Assembly (NCBI RefSeq): GCF_009363075.1
Contig: NZ_CP045293.1
Location: 3,348,001 to 3,412,000 of the forward strand
Direction of reading: 5' to 3'
Origin: Paenibacillus guangzhouensis
GTDB taxonomy: Bacteria; Bacillota; Bacilli; Paenibacillales; Paenibacillaceae
Length of the DNA: 64,000 nt
The position numbers were made by a program, and so were the translations under genes. The notes below the pieces were generated by a model. That model was not told the origin of the DNA. It worked only from the letters and a program-made list of their open reading frames with translations, and searched no databases. The stretch's first letter is position 1, and every line of letters begins with the position of its first letter. Below, in pieces: positions 50,399 to 58,555 of the stretch.

Positions 50399-50412
50399 CG
50401 TAAGTTTAATCG
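50391..50412 (+). repeat. Dispersed element, degenerate box
   Basis: CCCATTCCCGTAAGTTTAATCG retains the CCCGTAAG...TTAA pattern (compare 3728). Confidence 0.45.
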
Positions 50413-50518
50413 ACATTTCGCGCTTGGGATTTATCCTTGTTTTCCAACTCCATAAGAAAGGATCTAGATAGACTAATTATTTGTTCTTTATAAATATCTA
50501 GCTTTTTCAACTTCTCCT

Positions 50519-50947
50519 TCAATGCATCTTGATTCCAAACTTATATTCAATCGGGAGTGGAATATCTAGCATTTCAGATAAATACCCATCAAAATCATAG
50601 GGAATAAAATCATATCCCGAAAAGTATAAACCTGATAATTCACGACATCCTTGATTGACTGGAATTGCTTCGTTTATGATGTCTCTTAATACTCTTCTAA
50701 TTCTTTCATATGTTATTTCCTCAGAATATGTTTTTAACCATACTTCTTTTAATAAACTTTTCAAATTGTTCTTCGCATCTTTTTGTCTAAAATTAAAAGT
50801 TATTAGTTCATTAAAAAATGGGCTGGTTTTATCAGAGTCATAATTAGAGATTATATTGTAAAACCACGTTTCGATCTCAAAGAAAGAAATATCATCGTAT
50901 ATGAATCGATATACTTGCTCTGAAATATCGCGACCAGTATTCTGCAA
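50519..50947 (-). CDS. Hypothetical protein, immunity-protein-like
   Basis: 142 residues from a TTG start with GGGGGAG six bases upstream. Acidic and aromatic-rich: FIYDDISFFEIETWFYNIIS, CRELSGLYFSGYDFIPYDFD. No signal, no membrane segment. Not recognised, but length, acidity and isolation next to element copies resemble toxin-immunity proteins. Confidence 0.5.
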   Translation of the reverse strand: MQNTGRDISEQVYRFIYDDISFFEIETWFYNIISNYDSDKTSPFFNELITFNFRQKDAKNNLKSLLKEVWLKTYSEEITYERIRRVLRDIINEAIPVNQGCRELSGLYFSGYDFIPYDFDGYLSEMLDIPLPIEYKFGIKMH

Positions 50948-51007
50948 AATGTTCTCCCCCAGAATGAAAATTATTGAGGATTAACTAATTTAGGAAAGAA
51001 CTATTCG

Positions 51008-51035
51008 TTAAGCTATAGTGCCCCGTCAGTTGAAG
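51008..51035 (+). repeat. Dispersed CCCGTTAG element, right box, decayed
   Basis: TTAAGCTATAGTGCCCCGTCAG keeps the right-box layout with two changes. Confidence 0.65.
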
Positions 51036-51069
51036 AAATTAGGCACTTCGACTCGCTGCTGCTGTCACG

Positions 51070-51513
51070 TTATGATCTACCGATGGGGTACCCAACTACA
51101 ACTTTTTTGCCCACTTTGTCATAAATAAAGTTCCCTCCTAGGTTCTCAGACAAAAAACGCAACGGCACAAAGATACGACCATCTTTTAAGGTTACTTGCG
51201 CATCCAGGTTCACTTTCTTTCCGTTAATAGTTGCTTCCTGCGCCCCGACACTTATCTGTATGCTCACTTGGTTGACCTTGTTAATAATATTGACTGTCTT
51301 CGATATGTAATCGAAGGTATAAATAAACTGAGTTGGATCATCAAATGCACGCAATGGCACTAGTGTGCGGCCCTTCACCACTAGCACATTTTCCTGTTGT
51401 TCCCCATTCACATAAACGTTAAGCGGTGTTACCGGCACTGCGGCGAATAACAGTATGTGCGCAGCTACAATAACCGTCATTATAAATGCGGAAATAAGAA
51501 ACAATTTTCTCAC
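51070..51513 (-). CDS. Copper amine oxidase N-terminal-like secreted protein
   Basis: 147 residues from GTG (GAGG seven bases upstream). The TM/signal VRKLFLISAFIMTVIVAAHI is followed by two Cu_amine_oxidN1-type repeats: VLVVKGRTLVPLRAFDDPTQ and VTLKDGRIFVPLRFLSENLG. Such stalk domains are very common on Paenibacillus surface proteins; here the domain stands alone. No copper centre is expected. It probably has a cell-wall or adhesive role. Confidence 0.8.
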   Translation of the reverse strand: MRKLFLISAFIMTVIVAAHILLFAAVPVTPLNVYVNGEQQENVLVVKGRTLVPLRAFDDPTQFIYTFDYISKTVNIINKVNQVSIQISVGAQEATINGKKVNLDAQVTLKDGRIFVPLRFLSENLGGNFIYDKVGKKVVVGYPIGRS

Positions 51514-51588
51514 TATAATTCCTCGATTCATATCTAATCTTCATACAACCAAGTCGGATTCATAATTAAAAAATGAATTGTACGTAAA

Positions 51589-51717
51589 TCAACTTTTTCT
51601 AGGAGGACCTCCTCCTTCAATTCTTTGTGCTTCTTCCATCATTTCATTTACAACTGTACGACTATTGTTTGTGATTAGATGACTATCTGGTTGTGTTTCA
51701 TGTATTTTCTTATCCAT
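51589..51717 (-). CDS. Small hypothetical protein
   Basis: 42 codons: DKKIHETQPDSHLITNNSRT, VVNEMMEEAQRIEGGG. GGCGGTG lies seven bases before ATG at 51717. Compositionally a real small protein, hydrophilic, with a short amphipathic helix near its end. Family unknown. Confidence 0.45.
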   Translation of the reverse strand: MDKKIHETQPDSHLITNNSRTVVNEMMEEAQRIEGGGPPRKS

Positions 51718-51834
51718 GGAATAACACCGCCACTATAAAAGATTCAGCAACTTCATTATACCATATATTGGAGCCCATATTCGTTGAATCGCTTCTACGC
51801 GAAGTCGGTCTATTGAAGTAACTACACGATTTTG

Positions 51835-51928
51835 AACTATCCTGCCCGTTGCTTCAACGAAGAAGGGAGCAGTTGCCACGGCGATCTGCTCCCTGTCTAA
51901 TTCAACTATCGTTTCCCTGTTAACTAAA
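51835..51928 (+). repeat. Dispersed CCCGTTAG element, full unit, type D hairpin
   Basis: TGAACTATCCTGCCCGTTGC, hairpin GGGAGCAGTTGCC..GATCTGCTCCC, right box TTCAACTATCGTTTCCCTGTTAAC. Confidence 0.8.
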
Positions 51929-51929
51929 T

Positions 51930-52050
51930 TTAATAGTCTGAATACACATATACCAAGTTCCCGTCTGTATCATAATATTCAAACCATCTCCCACATCCAT
52001 CATCAGACTGTTCATTAGTTCTCACCCAATTGTTCCTAAACACAGAATAA
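51930..52050 (-). pseudogene. Tail of an unknown secreted-type protein
   Basis: An isolated frame FRNNWVRTNEQSDDGCGRWF, EYYDTDGNLVYVYSDY-stop, coherent for about 38 codons with no start. It abuts the right box of the element at 51928. Confidence 0.4.
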
Positions 52051-52141
52051 GGCAACTAACTTGCGATGTTTAGTTTACACTTCTCCCAACATCCGAGTTT
52101 AAACACTTTTTTAAATTTGTAATTTTGTTGATATTTACTTT

Positions 52142-52633
52142 CTACGTGCTGATAGGGATCGTAATGTTTTGGCTTATCCGGACTGGGGAAGCATCCCGAT
52201 ACATTTCAATTTCATATGTTTCCTGCTTGGGAGCGAAAACCCGTACTTCATAGTAATCGTCCTGTTCGCTTCTCACTCGTGCTTCCCCGGAATCTATCCC
52301 AATGCCTTTATCGAAACGCTCCTGCATTTCGTGATTTGAAATTCCGTTGCTTCCGGCTTGCATTGCAAACAAAATGCCCAAACGCTTGTTATGATTGGAA
52401 CTTTCCTTTTTAATTTTCAATCTCAAATAGCCTTTTTTGTAACCCGCCCCGGTTATCGTTAACTCTTGGTCTTTAAAGCGGACTTTCTTCGGATAAGATT
52501 CGTCTAACGTAAGGGTAAACGATCCGCCTGGGCTCTTTTCCGTTAACAACACTTGATCCAAGTGTAGCGTAAGAGATTTCACTGACTCGTCGAAGTAAGG
52601 GGACCCGGTAAACGTAAGCTTATTGCCATTCAT
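52142..52633 (-). pseudogene. C-terminal fragment of a DUF4179/DUF5643-like anti-sigma factor
   Basis: 163 codons with the C-terminal beta domain of Paenibacillus anti-sigma factors: NGNKLTFTGSPYFDESVKSL, GSFTLTLDESYPKKVRFKDQ and YEIEMYRDASPVRISQNITI. The expected membrane helix and N-terminal sigma-binding part are missing; a deletion fused it to the sigma relic (ATGA overlap at 52630-52633). Confidence 0.65.
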
Positions 52634-53060
52634 CCGTTAAATACGGGGCTGTCCCGGAAAAGATGGTGAATATCCAGCGACATGACGCATTTCAGTAGTT
52701 CGGCCCCCCTCTCTTTTTTCAATACTGCTTCCAGCGGTGTTTTGTGTACGTCAGGAAGCTCTAGCTCGTCGATATTTCCCGAAACATTGGCGTGCCGGGA
52801 CCTTTGTCTGACCAGATCCAATGCACGACAGGCCGCCAAATGATTGAACCAGGATTTGAAATTTCTTATTTTTTTCCTTTGATAATGGCTTGATAAGCTT
52901 CGTTCAGCGTGTTCTGTACTGCATCCTCAGCCAAGTGATTTGAGCGTAAAATAGCAGCGGATGTGCTATAAACTCGGCTCAGTAGAGGTTCCACCAGCTT
53001 GAAAAAAGCATCTTTATCGCCTTTCCGGCACAACTCAAACAATCGTTCTTCACTTTCCAT
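52630..53060 (-). pseudogene. Broken ECF sigma factor
   Basis: ATG at 53060 follows GGGAG. ESEERLFELCRKGDKDAFFK, LVEPLLSRVYSTSAAILRSN, HLAEDAVQNTLNEAYQAI is sigma region 2. A frameshift at about 52866 (KGKK-stop) moves into IRNFKSWFNHLAACRALDLV, after which EAVLKKERGAELLKCV diverges, so region 4 is absent. Promoter 53085-53118 is upstream. Confidence 0.7.
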
Positions 53061-53084
53061 TCTTTCAACTCCCAATAGTACTAT

Positions 53085-53118
53085 ACTATATAGGCGAACA
53101 GAGTGGAGGTTCGGTTCA
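53085..53118 (-). promoter_or_regulatory. ECF-type promoter of the sigma relic
   Basis: Minus strand TGAACC, 16 bases, CGCCTATATAGT, about 25 bases upstream of ATG 53060. Identical layout at 54098-54131 and 55152-55183. Confidence 0.75.
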
Positions 53119-53128
53119 GTGTTTGCGC

Positions 53129-53164
53129 AAAAAAACAGAAACGGCTCTTATGACCGTTCCTGCT
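53129..53164 (-). terminator. Terminator of the first secreted paralogue gene
   Basis: GGAACGG..CCGTTTC stem followed by TTTTTTT on the minus strand. Confidence 0.8.
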
Positions 53165-53182
53165 TCCTGCACATGGTGGTTA

Positions 53183-54004
53183 TTACTGGAGCTTAACCTT
53201 CATCTCCAGCTCGTTCAAAAACGTAACGGGCGTCATTCGCTTGGTCATCACCTGAAGCGGCACTTTGCGGTCAACCGCCGGGAATTCAAGCTCGTAGTGG
53301 TAAACGCCGTTTTTCACGCTGATCAATTCCTTGCGGCTGTAATCCATGGCCTTCCCATTTTCCAGAAGCCATGTTCCGACGTTTTGAATTGAGGCCGTCT
53401 TCCCTTCGATCGACAACGTAAGAACGGTCCGTTTCTTTTCGAATTTAACGTCCGTTACAGTCATGGTGCCGATCTTGCCTTGATCCAACTTAACCGGATA
53501 ATTGTCCGATAGTTTCGCCGTTACGCTGGCTTTGTCCGAATACTTTGTACTTTTATCATCATAATTGCCTCCTACATAGGGCAAGATGATAAGTTCCTTC
53601 GGTTTGCCTTTTAAGGCGCCCAGTTTCTCTTTATAATAACGGTCAAACGTGCCGTCCGGCTTTTCTCGTCCTTTGTCTTCCGCCTGAATCCGATCGTAAA
53701 TCCATCCGTTGCTGTCCATGACGAGATAGTTCATGATCATCAAATTGCGGTCAATTTCTGGATCCAGAGTCTCGGGCATGATCCGTGAAATGAGATATTC
53801 CGTCGACTGCGGCGTGGTCGTTAAAGATTCCAGTTCAAATACGGCTCCCCCGTATTCTTTTGTTATTGCCGGATTCAGCTTGAAGCCGGAGCTCACGGCA
53901 CTTTGCCCGGCTTCCACTTGGGAAGCCGCTTGAACGGCATGCGACGACCAAGTTCCTCCGATTAATAACGCTGCACTTAATAATGCGATGGTTGTTTTTT
54001 TCAT
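53183..54004 (-). CDS. Secreted paralogue 1 (DUF5643-like)
   Basis: 273 residues with signal peptide TTIALLSAALLIGGTWSSHA (cleavage near VQA). The mature part resembles the extracellular beta domain of anti-sigma factors: AVFELESLTTTPQSTEYLIS, YLVMDSNGWIYDRIQAEDKG, VLTLSIEGKTASIQNVGTWL. It has no membrane anchor or sigma-binding part. ATG at 54004 follows AAAGGAGG; the frame is open further upstream but a promoter falls there (54098). About 80 percent identical by eye to the gene at 54249. Under an ECF promoter, possibly a soluble decoy or envelope-stress protein. Confidence 0.75.
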   Translation of the reverse strand: MKKTTIALLSAALLIGGTWSSHAVQAASQVEAGQSAVSSGFKLNPAITKEYGGAVFELESLTTTPQSTEYLISRIMPETLDPEIDRNLMIMNYLVMDSNGWIYDRIQAEDKGREKPDGTFDRYYKEKLGALKGKPKELIILPYVGGNYDDKSTKYSDKASVTAKLSDNYPVKLDQGKIGTMTVTDVKFEKKRTVLTLSIEGKTASIQNVGTWLLENGKAMDYSRKELISVKNGVYHYELEFPAVDRKVPLQVMTKRMTPVTFLNELEMKVKLQ

Positions 54005-54097
54005 GATCATTTCCTCCTTTATCTGATGAGACGAAATACACATCTTGCTGCGCTTAGGAAGCGGACCGGGCCCGGAAAAGATGCGCTTGTTTCTTAC

Positions 54098-54131
54098 ACT
54101 ATATAGGCGAAACAAAATGATATGAGGTTCA
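54098..54131 (-). promoter_or_regulatory. ECF-type promoter of paralogue 1
   Basis: TGAACC-N16-CGCCTATATAGT, about 95 bases upstream of ATG 54004. Confidence 0.75.
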
Positions 54132-54192
54132 TTTGTGAGGGATTAGTACCTGGTATGTGGAAGAATAAAACGGGTATTTCACTTGATATGCA

Positions 54193-54224
54193 TAAAAAGA
54201 AACGGCCCTTGGGACCGTTTCTTC
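54193..54224 (-). terminator. Terminator of the second secreted paralogue gene
   Basis: GAAACGGTCC..GGGCCGTTTC stem, TTTTTA on the minus strand. Confidence 0.85.
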
Positions 54225-54248
54225 TTCCTCCGATATTTCAAATGATGC

Positions 54249-55061
54249 CTATAGCGGTAGCTTAACCCTCATCTCCAGTTCGTTCAAAAACGTAACGGGT
54301 GTCATACGCTTGGTCATCACTTTCAGCGGCAATTTACGGTCAACCGCTGAGAATTCAAGCTCGTAATGGTATACGCCGTTTTTCACGCTGATCAATTCCT
54401 TACGGCTGTAATCCATGGCCTTTCCATTTGCTACAAGCCATGTTACAACACTCTGAATCGAAGCCGTCTCCCCTTTGATCGACAACGTAAGAATAGTCCG
54501 CTTCTTCTCAAATTTTACGCCCGTTACGGTCATGGTGCCGATCTTCCCTTGATCCAGGGTCACCGGAAATTTATTCGTCAGCTTGGCCGTCACGTCATCT
54601 TTTCCCGCCGACTTTATGCTTGTACCTCCCACATAGGGCTTAAGAATGAGTTCCTTCGGTTTGCCCTTTAATGGCCACAGTTTCTCTTTATAATAACGGT
54701 CGAACGTGCCATCCGGCTTTTCGCGCATTTTGTCTTCCGCCTGAATACGGTCGTAAATCCATCCGTTGCTGTCCATGACGAGATAGTTCATTTCCATTAT
54801 ATTGCGGTCAATTTCTGGATCCAGAGTCTCGGGCATGTTCCGTGAAATGAGATATTCCGTCGACTGCGGCGTGGTCGTTAAAGATTCCAGTTCAAATACG
54901 GCTCCCCCGTATTCTTTTGTTATTGCCGGATTCATCTTGAAGCCGGAGCTCACGGCGCTTTGGTCAGCTTCCGATTTGGAAGCCGCCTGAATAGCTGGTG
55001 ACGATAAGGCTCCTCCCAACAATAACGCTGCGCTTAATATCGCAATGGTCGTTTTTTTCAT
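54249..55061 (-). CDS. Secreted paralogue 2 (DUF5643-like)
   Basis: 270 residues, signal peptide TTIAILSAALLLGGALSSPA, same body as paralogue 1 with differences concentrated after KGKPKELIL and in the lysine-rich middle. ATG at 55061 (third of three) follows GGGGG. Promoter at 55152-55183. The pair is a recent tandem duplication that kept its promoter. Confidence 0.75.
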   Translation of the reverse strand: MKKTTIAILSAALLLGGALSSPAIQAASKSEADQSAVSSGFKMNPAITKEYGGAVFELESLTTTPQSTEYLISRNMPETLDPEIDRNIMEMNYLVMDSNGWIYDRIQAEDKMREKPDGTFDRYYKEKLWPLKGKPKELILKPYVGGTSIKSAGKDDVTAKLTNKFPVTLDQGKIGTMTVTGVKFEKKRTILTLSIKGETASIQSVVTWLVANGKAMDYSRKELISVKNGVYHYELEFSAVDRKLPLKVMTKRMTPVTFLNELEMRVKLPL

Positions 55062-55151
55062 CATCATTTCCCCCTTATTTGATGAAACAGATACACATCT
55101 AGGCCCCGTTATATATTCGCACACCGGGATGATGTATTTTTTTGTTTCTAC

Positions 55152-55183
55152 ACTATAGGCGAAGAAAATAATTAGAAGGTTCA
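55152..55183 (-). promoter_or_regulatory. ECF-type promoter of paralogue 2
   Basis: TGAACC-N16-CGCCTATAGTGT, about 90 bases upstream of ATG 55061. Confidence 0.75.
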
Positions 55184-55254
55184 TATATGCAACCAACGAC
55201 ATGGTAAAAAATGAAATCGTATTGACGACTTTACCATTGAACTTGCCAAAAAAG

Positions 55255-55355
55255 TTAAGCTATCCTGCCCGTTAAATCAATGAAAATGGCAGCTGATCGT
55301 TTGGCCAGCTGCCTCTATATCGTAATTCAACTATCGTGTCCCGTTAGCGCAACGA
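55255..55355 (+). repeat. Dispersed CCCGTTAG element, full unit, type C hairpin
   Basis: TAAGCTATCCTGCCCGTTAA, hairpin GGCAGCTGATCG..GGCCAGCTGCC, right box TTCAACTATCGTGTCCCGTTAG. Close in sequence to the unit at 57128. Confidence 0.9.
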
Positions 55356-55487
55356 CTTACTCTGTTGAATTTCGTGTTCCCCAACATAAAGTGGCATCAG
55401 AGAAGGCGGATCGTACCTTATCGCGGCCTTTAAACGACAAAATGGTGCCGATAGCCATAGCCCCATAGCCGCAACGAAATAATGAGC

Positions 55488-56402
55488 CTAATCCGACAGT
55501 GCCCGCATGATGTTGGATTTCGCCTCTGCCACAATCGCTTCATTCCCGTCATCGACCGCTTGCATTAAGATCAGTATGGGGATGTATACCGCGATCAGCC
55601 GCGCCAGCAGCTTCGTTTCCTCGTCCGCTCCTCCGTACGTTTCGAAAAACACGCCGCGAGCGTAAGGTGGTAAAAAGCTATAAGCAACGCTCAAATCGCA
55701 AGCCGGATGGCCTACGCTCAGATCGCCCCAATCAATGATGCCGGAAACGATCCCGTTCTCATTCACAAGCATATTTTTGAAATGAAGATCGCCATGTAGC
55801 AGTGCATTCACCGCCTCGACACGGTCCTTTTGCAGCCTGCTAATATACGCTTCGATCACACCGGACTCCTCCGGCGACAAGTGTTCAACCACCTTCGATA
55901 GAAAGCCCTCCAATTTCACTTTGCGCGATGCTATGTCCGTCAAGTTTCGATGATCTTGCTGAACTCCGCACTTCAGCGCCGCCTGCACCGGAAACTCATG
56001 CAATCTCCGCAAAAATTTCGCCAGCGTCTCTGCCGATAAAGCCCGGCGTTCTTCCGTCAAACCGATTGGGAAATCTCCTGGCACGTAGGCATAGCCAAGA
56101 AATGGTGCCGGGTATTCGTCACTTGCTTCGCCATAAAACAACGGTTTCGGATAGGGGATGGTCATATATGCCTCCAGCTTCGGCAGCAGCTTCCCTTCCA
56201 TACGAATCGAGCCAACTGCAATCGTTCTTCTTGGAAACCGGAACACGTACTCGTCACCGATGAGAAAAACCGTATTGTCCCAGCCCCAGCCCAATCGCTT
56301 CACTTGCTTCGATGACAGCTGAGGGAATTGTCTGCCGATCAGCGTCCGCGCCTGCTCTTCGTTAACCTCCCACTCCGCATCCCATACATTCGTTCCTCCC
56401 AT
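55488..56402 (-). CDS. Aminoglycoside-phosphotransferase-family kinase
   Basis: 304 residues of the APH/choline-kinase fold. Catalytic loop LLHGDLHFKNMLV and metal-binding IIDWGDLSVGHP are canonical; FLIGDEYVFRFPRR holds the ATP-lysine/arginine strand. Resembles macrolide 2'-phosphotransferase-like members, but resistance is not shown. ATG at 56402 follows GGAGGCAG. Monocistronic, higher GC than its surroundings. Confidence 0.8.
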   Translation of the reverse strand: MGGTNVWDAEWEVNEEQARTLIGRQFPQLSSKQVKRLGWGWDNTVFLIGDEYVFRFPRRTIAVGSIRMEGKLLPKLEAYMTIPYPKPLFYGEASDEYPAPFLGYAYVPGDFPIGLTEERRALSAETLAKFLRRLHEFPVQAALKCGVQQDHRNLTDIASRKVKLEGFLSKVVEHLSPEESGVIEAYISRLQKDRVEAVNALLHGDLHFKNMLVNENGIVSGIIDWGDLSVGHPACDLSVAYSFLPPYARGVFFETYGGADEETKLLARLIAVYIPILILMQAVDDGNEAIVAEAKSNIMRALSD

Positions 56403-56462
56403 GAATTGTCTGCCTCCTCGTTCCTTACGTTATTTAGATGTTTACATTCCCTGGAAGTTACG

Positions 56463-56556
56463 CATAACTGACCGTTAGTTAAACAGGCTGCCGATCCATG
56501 CCAGCAGCCGCGTTTGAGTTATTTATTAAGCTATAGTGTCCCGTTAGCGTAATGAA
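56463..56556 (+). repeat. Dispersed CCCGTTAG element, full unit, type A hairpin
   Basis: CATAACTGACCGTTAG, hairpin GGCTGCCGATCCATGCCAG..CCGC, right box AGCTATAGTGTCCCGTTAG. Ends nine bases before the Nudix stop. Confidence 0.9.
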
Positions 56557-56564
56557 CACTACAA

Positions 56565-57035
56565 TTAGTTTATATCGCCAACATAGCAAAGACTTGGTTT
56601 ATTTCCGCTGGCGATTCTAAGTAATTGAGGGGCTAACTGCTTTGGATAAAACCGTAATTTTTCTAATTGATCAACCACAACCCATTCTATCCCGATCTGG
56701 TCTGGATCTGGATTTGGGGGAGTTAGAGGTATATCATTCTCGGACTGTATACTGCATAGAAAAATAGGGCTGACTATGTGTATATTTTTATTAGCTTCTG
56801 CATTCTCATGATTGGCTCCAATAAACTCTCTAAGGAATAATAACTCGTCAACGTTGACTGTTATACCAACCTCTTCGAATACTTCTCGGCACACAGCTTG
56901 CTCTATTGTTTCTCCAAACTCTTGTTTGCCACCTGGAAGGATGTAAGATACATCCCCGTCATCATCCTTTTTTTTGATAGTTAAAATCTTATTATTTTTT
57001 ATAATGACAGCTTGAACACCCACGCTAACCTTCAT
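56565..57035 (-). CDS. Nudix hydrolase
   Basis: 156 residues. The Nudix box G36-x5-E42-x7-R50-E51-x2-E54-E55-x-G57 is complete (GGKQEFGETIEQAVCREVFE). It hydrolyses nucleoside-diphosphate-linked substrates in the cytosol with Mg. IGIEWVVVDQLEKLRFYPKQ near the C terminus is the usual cap. ATG at 57035 follows AGGAGGAGAG. Substrate not readable. Confidence 0.9.
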   Translation of the reverse strand: MKVSVGVQAVIIKNNKILTIKKKDDDGDVSYILPGGKQEFGETIEQAVCREVFEEVGITVNVDELLFLREFIGANHENAEANKNIHIVSPIFLCSIQSENDIPLTPPNPDPDQIGIEWVVVDQLEKLRFYPKQLAPQLLRIASGNKPSLCYVGDIN

Positions 57036-57127
57036 CGCTCTCCTCCTAATTTCTTCTTAGTTGTAAACACTTCGTGGCAAATACATAAATTCCTTCGTAA
57101 GTCCTTATCCCCCTGTTTGTTGAGCAT

Positions 57128-57222
57128 GTCAGCCTGTTATTTATATGAAAACTGCAGCTGATCATTTGACCAACTGCCTCAATATCGTAATTCAACTATC
57201 GTGTCCCGTTAGCTTAATGACT
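57128..57222 (+). repeat. Dispersed CCCGTTAG element, full unit, type C hairpin
   Basis: Decayed left box (AGCCTGTTATTTATATGAAA), hairpin GCAGCTGATCATTTGACCAACTGC, right box TTCAACTATCGTGTCCCGTTAG. Confidence 0.85.
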
Positions 57223-57392
57223 TGTGGCAACGGATCCCTGTATCATTTGATGAGTCTATGCCAACAAAATAGGACGAATAAGAGATCCGGATCCATTTTT
57301 GATTTTCAATGGAAGTGCTATAAAAATCCCCTAGAACACAATTTCAATCCATGCAAGATTTCTCAGCAGCCGATATTTCCGCTATTTGCTTC

Positions 57393-57640
57393 TTATTTTC
57401 TTTTAGGTTTTAATGATATACCTGTACTAAAAGCGGGATGGTTACCATCTCTATCAGATGTAATAATTTCCACTCCATCACGTCCGATACAGATAGCTAT
57501 TCCCGCCATTGGGAAACTCAACTTTGTGGATGGTATTTTCAGTTCATTAATGCATCGAAAGTTTTACTTTCAGATTTCTGACACGCGCTTACAAGAACGG
57601 TGAACAATAACAAAATCAAAGCTTTTCCGATCCGTACCAT
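57393..57640 (-). pseudogene. Frameshifted small lipoprotein
   Basis: ATG at 57640 after AAGGGGGCAAG encodes VRIGKALILLLFTVLVSACQ, a lipoprotein signal with lipobox, then a stop after DALMN. In the next frame it continues ELKIPSTKLSFPMAGIAICI, GRDGVEIITSDRDGNHPAFS and ends at 57393. A one-base loss explains the break. Family unknown. Confidence 0.6.
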
Positions 57641-57861
57641 AAGTGCTTGCCCCCTTAGACCATATCCTTTTGAATTTGACTTTTATTCGAGTTCACCTGT
57701 GAGTTTGTTTTTTTAATGATTGATGAAAACCCGCGTAGAAGAAATGCTGTATTGCTTTTCCGGAATCGCTCTGACGGAGAGCTTTCTTTTATTAATATGA
57801 CAATAGATGACATAATTGAGATCTATAATGGGTGGTAGATTAACGAAAGGAGCAACAAATC

Positions 57862-58416
57862 ATGAAGCGAAAAATAATTTTAGATTTAGCTGTTACTTTA
57901 GATGGGTTTATTGAAGGAAAACATGGTGAAGTTGATTGGTGCATTATGGACTCTGAGATGGGGTTTAATCATTTTCTAAATCAAATTGATACCATTTTGT
58001 ATGGAAGAAAAAGCTATGATTTATGGGGACAATTTACTCCGGAACTTGAACATGCTGATTCTGAAAGAGAATTCTGGGAATTGGTTCATAGTAAAGAGAA
58101 ATTTGTGTTTTCCAGGACGAAAAAGGGGACGGATAATAAAGCAATATTCATAAATGATAGTATTCTTGAAAAAGTAAATGAATTAAAGAATAAGCCTGGT
58201 AAAGACATCTGGCTATATGGTGGAGCAAGTCTTATTACAACTTTTATCAATTTAGGACTTGTTGATGAATTTAGATTATCTGTTCACCCTGTTGTTTTGG
58301 GAGAAGGAAAACCGCTGTTTGTGGATATAAAACAGAGATTGAATTTAAAAATCGTTAATACAAAAACGTTCTCCTCAGGTGTGGTACAACTAATTTATCA
58401 TTTAGATGGGAACTAA
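57862..58416 (+). CDS. Dihydrofolate-reductase-family protein (RibD C-terminal type)
   Basis: 184 residues. DLAVTLDGFIEG at the N terminus, DTILYGRKSYDLWG and KDIWLYGGASLITTFINLGL are the NADPH-binding and substrate strands of the RibD_C/YyaP-like branch. Likely an NADPH-dependent reductase in the cytosol; substrate unknown. AAAGGAGC precedes ATG. Confidence 0.85.
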   Translation: MKRKIILDLAVTLDGFIEGKHGEVDWCIMDSEMGFNHFLNQIDTILYGRKSYDLWGQFTPELEHADSEREFWELVHSKEKFVFSRTKKGTDNKAIFINDSILEKVNELKNKPGKDIWLYGGASLITTFINLGLVDEFRLSVHPVVLGEGKPLFVDIKQRLNLKIVNTKTFSSGVVQLIYHLDGN

Positions 58417-58460
58417 TCATATTGCACATTCCTATTATAAAATCGTTAGTTTCAGACTAC

Positions 58461-58509
58461 AGCGGCGGCAAGTCTAAGACTTTTTTCCGATCTTCGATCG
58501 CCGCTTTTT
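58461..58509 (+). terminator. Terminator after the DHFR-like gene
   Basis: AGCGGCG..CGCCGCT stem followed by TTTTTC. Confidence 0.7.
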
Positions 58510-58555
58510 CATTACACCGAAAGCTTAAAAAATAGAAATCCGAGGTGGCGAGGCT

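Noticed and set aside
57145-57603. Plus-strand open frame of about 150 codons
   Set aside because: Its first part is the repeat unit and the rest is antisense to a lipoprotein pseudogene with a clear signal sequence and ribosome site.
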